DNA of 64,000 nt from Nitrincola sp048264025 (GTDB lineage Bacteria > Pseudomonadota > Gammaproteobacteria > Pseudomonadales > Balneatricaceae): positions 56,872-120,871 of the forward strand of contig NZ_JBLXDN010000012.1 of the NCBI RefSeq assembly GCF_048264025.1, in the 5' to 3' direction. Shown one piece after another: positions 1-7,457 of this stretch (within the stretch, counting starts at the first letter, position 1; each line of letters starts with the position of its first letter). The notes below the pieces were generated by a model. The model had not been told where the DNA came from. It did no database searches and saw nothing but the letters and a program-made list of their open reading frames with translations. Both the position numbers and the translations under genes were made by a program.

Positions 1-621
1 AGCGCCCTTGTACAGACTAAACTTGTTGATCAGCTGCTTGCCCAGATGGCCACGGCAGCCTTCAGAGAAGATGGTGTACTTGGCGTGCAGCTCCATCCCC
101 GGCATGTAGTTGGGACCCTGCTCGCCTTCGGCGGTGACACCCATATCGCCGGTGGCGATGCCTTTGACACTGCCATCCCCGTTGAACAGCACTTCGGAGG
201 CGGCAAAACCGGGAAAGACTTCAACGCCCAGCGCTTCCGCCTGCTCCGCCAGCCAGCGGCACAGGTTACCCAGGCTGACAATGTAGTTACCCTGGTTGTG
301 CATGGTTTTGGGCACGAACGCGTTGGGCACCCTGGTACCCTGCTGCTCATTTTTCAGCAGATAGACTTCGTCTTCGGTCACCGCCGTATTCAGCGGTGCA
401 CCCTGCTCTTTCCAGTTCGGGAACAGCTCATCCAGGGCACGGGTCTCAACCACCGCGCCGGACAGAATATGAGCACCGACTTCAGAGCCCTTTTCGACCA
501 CACAGACGGTCAGTTCCTGTTCGTTTTCCTGTGCCTGCTGCATTAAACGGCAGGCGGTGGACAGGCCCGCAGGGCCTGCTCCGATGATAACCACATCGAA
601 TTCCATCGCTTCTCGATCCAT
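1..621 (-). CDS. Electron transfer flavoprotein-ubiquinone oxidoreductase, N-terminal part (runs off left edge)
   Basis: The 207 codons present begin MDREAMEFDVVIIGAGPAGL, with the FAD-binding GxGxxG loop at residues 12-17, followed by the ETF-QO-type segment EKGSEVGAHILSGAV. ETF-QO is a monotopic inner-membrane flavo-iron-sulfur protein that takes electrons from reduced ETF and passes them to ubiquinone. The family is about 550 residues, so the iron-sulfur half lies outside the window. The start at 621 is chosen because GGGGAGG stands about 9 nt upstream; an internal ATG at 606 is a weaker option. It follows etfB-etfA on the same strand, but a hairpin with a T-run (644-670) lies between etfA and this gene, so it needs its own promoter or read-through. 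Family assignment is firm; the exact start is less so. Confidence 0.9.
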   Translation of the reverse strand, partial: MDREAMEFDVVIIGAGPAGLSTACRLMQQAQENEQELTVCVVEKGSEVGAHILSGAVVETRALDELFPNWKEQGAPLNTAVTEDEVYLLKNEQQGTRVPNAFVPKTMHNQGNYIVSLGNLCRWLAEQAEALGVEVFPGFAASEVLFNGDGSVKGIATGDMGVTAEGEQGPNYMPGMELHAKYTIFSEGCRGHLGKQLINKFSLYKGA

Positions 622-643
622 CTTTGATGACCTCCCCTCAAGT

Positions 644-670
644 AAAAAAAACCCTAGGGAAACCTAGGGT
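644..670 (-). terminator. Rho-independent terminator after etfA
   Basis: ACCCTAGG (651-658) pairs perfectly with CCTAGGGT (663-670) around a GAAA loop. Read on the minus strand the hairpin is followed by seven T residues (650-644). It ends 22 nt before the ETF-QO start codon and should stop, or attenuate, transcription coming from etfBA. Confidence 0.85.
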
Positions 671-744
671 AAAGAGCCGTCTTCACTTATTCCCCAGTGG
701 AGAATTTCACAGTGCTATACCTGTAATTTCAAAACAGATAATTG

Positions 745-1686
745 CTACAGTTTTTCCTGTAGTTCTGGCACTGCCTCGAACAGGTCGGCGACCAGACCGT
801 AGTCCGCCACCTGGAAGATCGGTGCTTCCTCATCCTTGTTGATCGCGACGATGATCTTGGATTCCTTCATGCCCGCCAGGTGTTGGATGGCGCCGGAGAT
901 GCCCACAGCGATATACAATTCTGGCGCCACGATCTTGCCGGTCTGACCGACCTGCATGTCGTTGGGCACAAAGCCGGCATCGACAGCGGCACGGGATGCA
1001 CCCACGGCAGCACCCAGCTTGTCGGCCAGTTTTTCCAGAATGGCGAAATTTTCGCCGTTGCCCATGCCACGACCACCGGATACGACGACCTTGGCCGCGG
1101 TCAGTTCTGGACGGTCGGACTGCGCCATCTCTTCAACGACGAAGTCAGAGGTACCTGAATCATGGACAGCAGCCACGGCTTCCACGCTGGCACTGCCACC
1201 GGTTTCGGCGGCGGCGTCGAAAGCGGTACCGCGTACAGTAATCACCTTGATCGGGTCCAGCGACTCGACGGTCGCGATGGCGTTACCGGCGTAGATCGGA
1301 CGCTGGAAGGTGTTTTCGGACTCAACGGCAGTAATGTCGGACAACTGTGCCACATCCAGCAGAGCTGCGACGCGCGGCATCACGTTCTTGCCGGTGGTGG
1401 TCGCCGGTGCGATCACATGGCTGTAGTCCTTGCCCTGCTCTTTAGCCAAATCAGCTACCAGCTTGGACAGGTTCTCGGCCAGCTGGTGTCCGTAAGCCGC
1501 ATTGTCTGCCACCAGCACCTTGCTGACACCGGCAACCTGTGCAGCGGCATCGGCCACGGCACCGCAACCTTCGCCCGCCACCAGCAGGTGCAGTTCACCG
1601 CCGATCTGGGAAGCCGCAGTAACGGCGTTCAGAGTTGCACCCTTCAGGGTGCTGTTGTCATGTTCTGCAATTACCAGAATAGCCAT
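745..1686 (-). CDS. etfA: Electron transfer flavoprotein alpha subunit
   Basis: This 313-residue protein is the usual length for EtfA, the FAD-binding subunit of the heterodimeric ETF. ETF collects electrons from acyl-CoA dehydrogenases and related flavoproteins in the cytoplasm and hands them to ETF-QO. The N-terminal half is the Rossmann-like domain (MAILVIAEHDN). The C-terminal FAD domain shows the family hallmarks VVSGGRGMG near residue 202 and VGISGAIQHLAGMKES near residue 262. The ATG at 1686 follows GGGGG, and etfB ends 12 nt upstream, so the two are cotranscribed. A terminator follows the stop codon. An upstream operator shared with nearby catabolic genes suggests TetR-type control. 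Confidence 0.97.
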   Translation of the reverse strand: MAILVIAEHDNSTLKGATLNAVTAASQIGGELHLLVAGEGCGAVADAAAQVAGVSKVLVADNAAYGHQLAENLSKLVADLAKEQGKDYSHVIAPATTTGKNVMPRVAALLDVAQLSDITAVESENTFQRPIYAGNAIATVESLDPIKVITVRGTAFDAAAETGGSASVEAVAAVHDSGTSDFVVEEMAQSDRPELTAAKVVVSGGRGMGNGENFAILEKLADKLGAAVGASRAAVDAGFVPNDMQVGQTGKIVAPELYIAVGISGAIQHLAGMKESKIIVAINKDEEAPIFQVADYGLVADLFEAVPELQEKL

Positions 1687-1698
1687 CAGATCACCCCC

Positions 1699-2448
1699 TT
1701 ATACGACTTTGGCTTCGTTTTTCAGTTTGTCGACCAGCTCATCCACGCTGCTGATGCGGATGCCCGCCTGGCGCTCGGCCGGCGGCGTCACTTTCAACAG
1801 ACGGGTGTGAGCCTTCAGCTCGACGCCCAGGTCAGCCGGCGTTTTCACGTCCAGCGGCTTCTTCTTCGCCTTCATGATATTCGGCAGAGAGGCATAACGC
1901 GGCTCGTTCAGACGCAGATCGGTAGTGACGATCGCCGGCAGGTTCAGCGCAACGGTCTGCAGGCCGCCATCGACTTCACGGGTCACGCTGGCCTTGCCGT
2001 CTGCAACCTTGACCTCGGAGGCGAAGGTACCCTGCGGCATATCGAGCAGCGCACCCAGCATCTGGCCGGTCTGGTTGTTGTCGGAATCGATGGACTGTTT
2101 ACCCAGGATGACCAGCTCCGGCTTCTCTTCCTCAACCACCTTGGCCAGCAGCTTGGCCACGGTGAGAGACTCCGGCATTTCGTCGGTCTCGATCTGGATA
2201 CCACGGTCGGCGCCCAGCGCCAGTGCGGTACGGATCTGCTCCTGGCAAGCCTTAGGACCGATGGAAACGACCACCACTTCAGAGGCGGTATCCGCTTCCC
2301 TCAGGCGTACGGCCTCTTCCACGGCGATTTCACAGAAGGGGTTCAGGGCCATTTTGACGTTGGCCAGATCCACGTCGGTGTTGTCCGACTTGACGCGCAC
2401 CTTGACGTTGTAGTCGATGACTCGTTTTACGGAGACTAGTACCTTCAT
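1699..2448 (-). CDS. etfB: Electron transfer flavoprotein beta subunit
   Basis: The 249-residue EtfB is the AMP-binding partner of EtfA. It starts MKVLVSVKRVIDYNVKVRV, typical of the family, and contains the recognition-loop region around LGKQSIDSDNNQTGQMLG. An in-frame GTG at 2454 would add two residues, but the ATG at 2448 is preferred because GGGAAG lies 5 nt upstream. It is first in the etfBA transcript. The operator-like palindrome at 2495-2514 lies about 50 nt upstream and matches those in front of the hydratase, CoA-transferase and porin genes, so this ETF is probably induced with that pathway rather than being purely housekeeping. Confidence 0.97.
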   Translation of the reverse strand: MKVLVSVKRVIDYNVKVRVKSDNTDVDLANVKMALNPFCEIAVEEAVRLREADTASEVVVVSIGPKACQEQIRTALALGADRGIQIETDEMPESLTVAKLLAKVVEEEKPELVILGKQSIDSDNNQTGQMLGALLDMPQGTFASEVKVADGKASVTREVDGGLQTVALNLPAIVTTDLRLNEPRYASLPNIMKAKKKPLDVKTPADLGVELKAHTRLLKVTPPAERQAGIRISSVDELVDKLKNEAKVV

Positions 2449-2494
2449 AGTCACTTCCCAGAATAGATTGATATCATGCTTTTAAACACTATTT

Positions 2495-2514
2495 GTAACT
2501 AACTAGTTAGTATA
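2495..2514 (-). promoter_or_regulatory. TetR-type operator, site 1 (etfBA)
   Basis: It contains the perfect 14-bp palindrome ACTAACTAGTTAGT (2498-2511) within GTAACTAACTAGTTAGTATA. The same 14-mer with at most one change occurs at 6632, 9035 and 10750. On the minus strand a TATACT hexamer lies at its edge, so the operator probably overlaps the start region of etfB transcription. Binding by the regulator at 6790-7437 is inferred. Confidence 0.75.
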
Positions 2515-2623
2515 GTAGCAGCATGCTATTTATCTAGCAACAGTCCATTGAATGAATACAAAATGGTCTTATAGCAGGTAATTTGAGAATTTTTCCCCTA
2601 TATACAAAGCTTAAATGAGGGCC

Positions 2624-2654
2624 AAAAAAAGCCCGGTACAATAGTACTCGGGCT
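2624..2654 (-). terminator. Rho-independent terminator after the GMC dehydrogenase operon
   Basis: Read on the minus strand, AGCCCGAGTAC and GTACCGGGCT form a stem with a TATT loop and one bulged base, followed by seven T residues. It lies 50 nt past the dehydrogenase stop codon and isolates that operon from etfBA. Confidence 0.85.
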
Positions 2655-2704
2655 ATAACACAAGACTGGTAGTCTTACGTAGAACAGGGCATGACAATTA
2701 GCAA

Positions 2705-4291
2705 CTAGAAAGAGCTACGTATGAGGTCGCTCGCTTTCTCAGCAATCATGATGGTTGGAGCATTGGTGTTTGAGCTGACCAAGCTTGGCATTACTGAGGA
2801 ATCCACAACCCGTAGCCCTTCCACCCCTCTCACCCTGAGCTCAGGGTCGACAACAGACATATCGTCCAAACCCATCTTGCAGGTACCAACCGGGTGATAA
2901 CATGTACGCCCATACTGCCGGATATAGTTCTCATAATCCTTGTCAGTTCGGACGTGCCCTCCTGGCATATGCTCACCCCGGATATACTTGCTGAATGCGC
3001 TCTGAGCCATAATTTCACGCATCTGTTTTACCCCCTCTACCGACATACGTAAGTCATAAGGGTCAGCTAAATAATTAGGGTCAACAATAGGCGAGTCTGA
3101 CGGGTCAGCGCTATTCAAGCTCACAGCCCCACGACTGCGAGGCCGGAGAAAATAACTGTTCATTGTGACACCTGCGCCGGACTGCACATCCGGTATGCCC
3201 TCTTCAACGCCAGCACCCGACAAGAAGTGGAATTGAGTATCAACCGTATCCGACGATTTGTCCGCATACCAGAAGGCGCCGCCCTCAACGATATTCGATG
3301 CAACCGGGCCCTTTTTGAACAGCAGGTATTCAAGCCCAGCCCATAGCATCCAGTGAGGCTTGGCATATTTATCGAAGCTGTATTGCCCATTCAGTTCATA
3401 TATAACATCTGTACCAAAGTGGTCCTGCAAGTTTTGCCCGACACCCGCCAAGTCAGCATGCACATCAATTCCCAGGGAGCGCAGATGGTCAGCAGGCCCA
3501 ACACCAGATAGCATCAGAAGTTTAGGAGAACCAATAGCACCAGATGCCACGATCACTTCCTGGGAAGCCCGAACCTGCTCAACCTTGCCTTTGCGCTGGA
3601 ATTCCACGCCAACCGCACGGCCATTCTCAATCAAGATACGTGTCGATACACAGCCATCCCAAATATCAAGATTTCGTCGCTGACGTGCATCATTAAGGTA
3701 GCCAACAGCGGCTGAGCAGCGTTTCGCACCACGTGTTGTGGTCTGATATAGACCACAACCATCCTGTTTTTTCCCGTTGAAGTCAGGGTTGTAAGGCAAC
3801 CCCGCTTGCTGGCAAGCCTGCACAAAAACCTTGCTCATACGATTTGGGCTAATTGGATTGGAGACACCAAGCGGCCCTCCAACACCATGATAGCCATCAG
3901 CAAGGGTGTCGTTATCCTCAGACTTTTTGAAATAAGGCATTACCTCATCATAAGTCCAGCCTGAACACCCCTCGGCTTCCGCCCAACGGTCATAATCCTC
4001 ACGAGCCCCACGAGTGAAGACTTCAGCATTGATGGATCCCCCTCCTCCGATAACACGCGCTTGTGCAAACGGGATTTCCCGGTTATTTACATGGCGCTGA
4101 GGTGCGGTTGTAAGCCCCCATGTAAGCGGGCCTCCCGTCATCTTGAAGAAACCAACAGGTATATGGATATAGGGGTTTCGATCTCTCGGTCCCGCTTCAA
4201 GTAGCAATACTTTAGCGTCTGTCATCTCGCTTAGCCGAGAAGCCAATACACAACCAGATGAACCGCCGCCAACTATGATATAGTCGTACAT
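2705..4291 (-). CDS. GMC-family FAD-dependent alcohol dehydrogenase (choline-dehydrogenase-like)
   Basis: This 528-residue flavoprotein oxidises an alcohol to an aldehyde. The dinucleotide fold opens the protein (GGGSSGCV near residue 8), the second GMC signature GAIGSPKLLMLSGVGP lies near residue 251, and the catalytic pair expected for the superfamily is present as His466 (CYHPVGTCKMG) and Asn510 (SSNTNAPT). There is no signal peptide, so it is cytoplasmic or membrane-associated and probably donates electrons to quinone. GGAGG sits 5 nt before the ATG. It is the last gene of a hydratase-aldehyde dehydrogenase-GMC operon with 22-nt gaps, so alcohol and aldehyde oxidation are coupled. Choline itself is only one candidate substrate; the hydratase and CoA-transferase of the regulon argue for an aliphatic or branched alcohol. 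Base composition is more AT-rich than the flanking core genes. Confidence 0.9.
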   Translation of the reverse strand: MYDYIIVGGGSSGCVLASRLSEMTDAKVLLLEAGPRDRNPYIHIPVGFFKMTGGPLTWGLTTAPQRHVNNREIPFAQARVIGGGGSINAEVFTRGAREDYDRWAEAEGCSGWTYDEVMPYFKKSEDNDTLADGYHGVGGPLGVSNPISPNRMSKVFVQACQQAGLPYNPDFNGKKQDGCGLYQTTTRGAKRCSAAVGYLNDARQRRNLDIWDGCVSTRILIENGRAVGVEFQRKGKVEQVRASQEVIVASGAIGSPKLLMLSGVGPADHLRSLGIDVHADLAGVGQNLQDHFGTDVIYELNGQYSFDKYAKPHWMLWAGLEYLLFKKGPVASNIVEGGAFWYADKSSDTVDTQFHFLSGAGVEEGIPDVQSGAGVTMNSYFLRPRSRGAVSLNSADPSDSPIVDPNYLADPYDLRMSVEGVKQMREIMAQSAFSKYIRGEHMPGGHVRTDKDYENYIRQYGRTCYHPVGTCKMGLDDMSVVDPELRVRGVEGLRVVDSSVMPSLVSSNTNAPTIMIAEKASDLIRSSF

Positions 4292-4313
4292 ACTAACCTC
4301 CGTAACGCACTCG

Positions 4314-5831
4314 TCACTCTACGAGCCACTTGTGGCGCTTACCAAGATGCACATGCACCGATTTCACTTCAGTGTACTCCTCGAGACCATAGGAGCCCGT
4401 CTCACGACCATAACCTGACTCTTTGAAACCTCCAACCGGAAGCTCAGGCCCACCACTAATGGTAGTATTTACCCAAAGGCGACCAGCCTTCAGGTCGCGG
4501 AACCCTCGAATGGCATTATCCAGATTGGATGTCCAGATACTTGCAGCCAGGCCAAAGCAAGAATCGTTGGCAATGCTAATGGCTTCCTCATAAGTGTCGA
4601 ACGACGTTATACAGAGTACCGGACCGAAAATCTCTTCCCTGAAGATCGACATTCCAGAATCGACCTTATCGAAGACAGTCGGCTGGATGAATAGTCCCGG
4701 CCTATCCCCCAACACATCGCCGCCAGTAACCAACTTGGCACCTTCATTCTGGCCTTGGCCAATGTAGCGCATGATGGTTGTGAACTGACGCTCATCAATG
4801 ATTGCCCCAACCTGGGTTTCCTCGTTGAGAGGATCGCCAATTTTCACCTTCGCTGCTCGTTCAAGCAAACGTTCACAGAACTCGGCATGAATTGAACGTT
4901 CAACGATAAGTCGACTACCACTTACACAGCACTGACCACTATTGAACAGCAGCCCGAACAAAGTACCGTCGATCGCAGCATCAATGTCGGCATCTGCGAA
5001 AACAACCTGTGGATTCTTTCCGCCCAGTTCCAAACCCAGTTTTTTAATATTTTTGGCAGAAGCAGCGATGGTGGACTGACCGACAGTTGTCGAACCGGTG
5101 AACGACACCATATTAACGTCATGATGCTCGGTTAGCGCCTTACCAATTACCGAACCCGGGCCAGTTACAACATTGAAAACCCCATCCGGCAGGCCAGCTT
5201 CCTTGAGTAGGCCCGCAAGCATCAAGGTTGTCCCTGAGGTAATCTCTGCTGCCTTGGCTACCAAGGTGCAACCCGAAGCTAGAACGAAGGGATAACGCTC
5301 AGATGCGATAAAGAATGGAAAATTCCACGGGGTGATTACACCAACTACGCCCACAGGCTCTCGGGTAACAAGCCCAAACATCGACTCGCCCAAGTTATTA
5401 AAACTCTCACCATGAATCGCACGTGCCATCCCCGCCGCATATTCCCAACAGCCAGCTGCGCCAAGAATTTCTCCACGAGACTGCTGAATTGGCTTACCGG
5501 TCTCAAGCGTTTCAACCAGCGCCAACTGCTCTGCATTTTCTCGAATAAGTGCGGCGGCCTTCAACAATACCTCCGCACGTTCAGCGCCACTGATACGCGA
5601 CCAGACACCGGCGTCAAATGCATGGCGTGCCGCTGAGACGGCAGCATTCACATCGACTTCACCACCTCGAGGATATTCACTGACCGGGATCCCGTGGGCA
5701 GGACTATTCCGAACGAAAGTACTTTCAGCACTCCCATCTGTCCACTTGCCATCGATAAACATCTGATAGCGCTTAGCGGTCTTGGGTAGTCTCGAATCCG
5801 ACATATTGACCGGAACAAAGTTAAAACTCAT
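4314..5831 (-). CDS. NAD(P)-dependent aldehyde dehydrogenase (betaine-aldehyde-dehydrogenase-like)
   Basis: The 505-residue protein belongs to the ALDH superfamily and oxidises an aldehyde to the carboxylic acid. It has the cofactor motif TPWNFPFF, the general-base motif LELGGKNPQ and the nucleophile motif NSGQCCVSG, where Cys302 is the expected catalytic cysteine. The start at 5831 is chosen over an upstream in-frame extension because GGAGAA precedes it and the longer version would run into the enoyl-CoA hydratase gene. Genes on both sides are 22 nt away. Together with the downstream GMC dehydrogenase it makes a two-step alcohol-to-acid module. Hits to betaine aldehyde dehydrogenase reflect the subfamily only and do not settle the substrate. 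Confidence 0.92.
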   Translation of the reverse strand: MSFNFVPVNMSDSRLPKTAKRYQMFIDGKWTDGSAESTFVRNSPAHGIPVSEYPRGGEVDVNAAVSAARHAFDAGVWSRISGAERAEVLLKAAALIRENAEQLALVETLETGKPIQQSRGEILGAAGCWEYAAGMARAIHGESFNNLGESMFGLVTREPVGVVGVITPWNFPFFIASERYPFVLASGCTLVAKAAEITSGTTLMLAGLLKEAGLPDGVFNVVTGPGSVIGKALTEHHDVNMVSFTGSTTVGQSTIAASAKNIKKLGLELGGKNPQVVFADADIDAAIDGTLFGLLFNSGQCCVSGSRLIVERSIHAEFCERLLERAAKVKIGDPLNEETQVGAIIDERQFTTIMRYIGQGQNEGAKLVTGGDVLGDRPGLFIQPTVFDKVDSGMSIFREEIFGPVLCITSFDTYEEAISIANDSCFGLAASIWTSNLDNAIRGFRDLKAGRLWVNTTISGGPELPVGGFKESGYGRETGSYGLEEYTEVKSVHVHLGKRHKWLVE

Positions 5832-5853
5832 AACGGCGTTCTCCGTTTTGTTG

Positions 5854-6615
5854 TTATTCAAATCTTGGGGCACGCTTTTCGCGGAATGCATTGACGCCTT
5901 CCTGCCCATCGACAGATCCTCGACAAACAGATGCGGCCAGCTCGTGCACTGGCGCAAATTTTGTAGTTTCACTGATTGCATCAAATACCTGTTTGGCAGC
6001 GGCTATAGCTGTCCTTGAGCGCTGACAAAGCCTTTCAGCCAAAGCTTCCATCGCCTGATCCAACTTTGATACCGGAACAACCTCGTAAACCAGGCCACAT
6101 CCTTTCAAACTCTTGGCATCAATAAGATCACCGGACAAAACCAGACTACGAGCTCGTGCTACACCAACGCTTTGAACCAAGCGAGCACAGCCCATCCAAC
6201 CAGGAATAGCCCCAATACCTGTTTCTGGAAATCCGAGCTCAACATCTTCAGATGCGATACAAAAATCAGCTGCTAGTGCCAGTTCGGCGCCTCCGCCCAA
6301 CACGAGACCTTGTAAACCACAAATTACAGGAACCGGAAGCTCGGAAAGGCGCTGAAAAATTCGATTGCCCTGCCTAATCCACTCAAGGCCCATTTGATGA
6401 GGACTTAACCTTCCCCAGTCATTAACATCAGCACCGGATGAGAAAAAGCGCTCACCCTCTGCGGTAATCAAAACCACGCGAATGTCATGGTTGCTTTCAA
6501 TTTGACGAAGCGCCCCTTTAAGCTCCTCCAGCATAGATGCCGTCAAAGCGTTACAACGATCAGCACGCTTTAGAACGAGTCGGGCAGTATCATTCACGAC
6601 ATTGAATGTAATCAC
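5854..6615 (-). CDS. Enoyl-CoA hydratase/isomerase (crotonase) family protein
   Basis: About 253 residues, the normal size of a crotonase. The oxyanion-hole and catalytic region is intact: GLVLGGGAELALAADF carries the first glutamate and FPETGIGAIPGWMGCARL the second, as in true enoyl-CoA hydratases. It should add water across an alpha,beta-unsaturated acyl-CoA. The GTG at 6615 is preferred, because the longer reading frame starting at 6636 would begin inside the operator at 6629-6648; a GGTGG stretch precedes the GTG. It is the first gene of the hydratase-ALDH-GMC operon, is divergent from the TetR gene, and has its operator immediately upstream, so repression is probably steric. Confidence 0.9.
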   Translation of the reverse strand: MITFNVVNDTARLVLKRADRCNALTASMLEELKGALRQIESNHDIRVVLITAEGERFFSSGADVNDWGRLSPHQMGLEWIRQGNRIFQRLSELPVPVICGLQGLVLGGGAELALAADFCIASEDVELGFPETGIGAIPGWMGCARLVQSVGVARARSLVLSGDLIDAKSLKGCGLVYEVVPVSKLDQAMEALAERLCQRSRTAIAAAKQVFDAISETTKFAPVHELAASVCRGSVDGQEGVNAFREKRAPRFE

Positions 6616-6628
6616 GCAACCACCATAA

Positions 6629-6648
6629 GTAACCAACTAGTTAGTATA
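6629..6648 (-). promoter_or_regulatory. TetR-type operator, site 2 (hydratase-ALDH-GMC operon)
   Basis: GTAACCAACTAGTTAGTATA differs from site 1 at one position. It lies between the divergent hydratase operon and the TetR gene, about 14 nt before the hydratase start codon. A TATACT hexamer on the minus strand abuts it, as at site 1. Confidence 0.75.
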
Positions 6649-6789
6649 CTAGCACCTTTTTTTAGGTTTCGACAACTAGCGATGTGAGCCAGTCAGAAAT
6701 CCCGCGAGGCGCCAACACACTTGCAAAACCAATACTAGACAGGTAAAAGCAAGCCCAAGACAGCCAATTGCAAACATAGAATCACGGTC

Positions 6790-7437
6790 ATGAAGATGGA
6801 TACTACACCTGAGAAAGCAAGAATCAGGGACCCAGAGGCAACACAAAAACGCATTCTTGATGCTGCAAAAAAAGAATTCGCAAAGAAGGGACTAGGCGGA
6901 GCTCGCATTGACGAAGTTGCCGAGCGCGCGAAATCGAACAAGCGCATGATTTACCACTACTTCGGTAATAAAGAACAGCTCTTTCAGAGAGTCATCGAAG
7001 ACGCCTACCTAGATATCCGCGCAGCAGAGCAGAAGCTGAACCTGGAGCAGCTACCACCTCGTGACGCGATTGAAACCCTGGTACGTTTCACTTGGAACTA
7101 CTACTTAAAACATCCTGAGTTTCTGACTCTGGTCAACAGCGAGAACTTGCATCGTGCCAAACATCTGAAAAGTTCAGAGGTAATCCAAGAGGCACATAGC
7201 AGCATGGTCAATACTGTTAGCCTCATTCTTGATAGAGGCGTACAGGAAGGAGTCTTCAGGGCCGGTATCGACCCCGTACAACTCAATATTACTATTGCTG
7301 CAATTGGCTATTACTACCTGACCAACCGCTTCACCGGCTCCATCATCTATGGTCGTGATCTTATGGACCCGCAGGCCCTGGAGGCACGCATTCAATTCAA
7401 TATTGAAACCATCCTTCGAACACTAGGCCCCGACTAA
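6790..7437 (+). CDS. TetR/AcrR-family transcriptional regulator
   Basis: This 215-residue protein has a typical TetR helix-turn-helix in its first 65 residues (ATQKRILDAAKKEFAKKG, then IDEVAERAKSNKRMIYHYFG) and a helical ligand-binding C-terminal domain. It sits between the hydratase operon (divergent) and the CoA-transferase gene (convergent). Four near-identical palindromes occur within 8.3 kb around it, each in front of a catabolic or transport gene. TetR proteins usually repress and are released by a small ligand, often an acyl-CoA or the substrate. The most economical reading is that this protein binds all four sites. No copy of the palindrome is close to its own start codon, so autoregulation would have to act from site 2, about 140 nt away. 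Confidence 0.93.
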   Translation: MKMDTTPEKARIRDPEATQKRILDAAKKEFAKKGLGGARIDEVAERAKSNKRMIYHYFGNKEQLFQRVIEDAYLDIRAAEQKLNLEQLPPRDAIETLVRFTWNYYLKHPEFLTLVNSENLHRAKHLKSSEVIQEAHSSMVNTVSLILDRGVQEGVFRAGIDPVQLNITIAAIGYYYLTNRFTGSIIYGRDLMDPQALEARIQFNIETILRTLGPD

Positions 7438-7439
7438 AT

Positions 7440-7457
7440 GGGAGAGACTACTCTCCC
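7440..7457. terminator. Short hairpin between convergent TetR and CoA-transferase genes
   Basis: GGGAGAG (7440-7446) and CTCTCCC (7451-7457) form a perfect 7-bp stem with an ACTA loop, between the TetR stop codon and the CoA-transferase stop codon, which lies in the loop and right arm. No strong T-run follows on either strand, so it is at best a weak bidirectional terminator. Confidence 0.45.

Noticed and set aside
1162..2439. 425-codon open frame on the plus strand opposite etfA and etfB
   Set aside because: It lies antisense to two certain genes and its composition is that of a reverse-frame shadow.
2705..5831. Glycine betaine synthesis pair betA-betB
   Set aside because: Family resemblance is real, but the operon contains an enoyl-CoA hydratase and shares its operator with a CoA-transferase and ETF. 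No betI-type or choline transporter gene is present.
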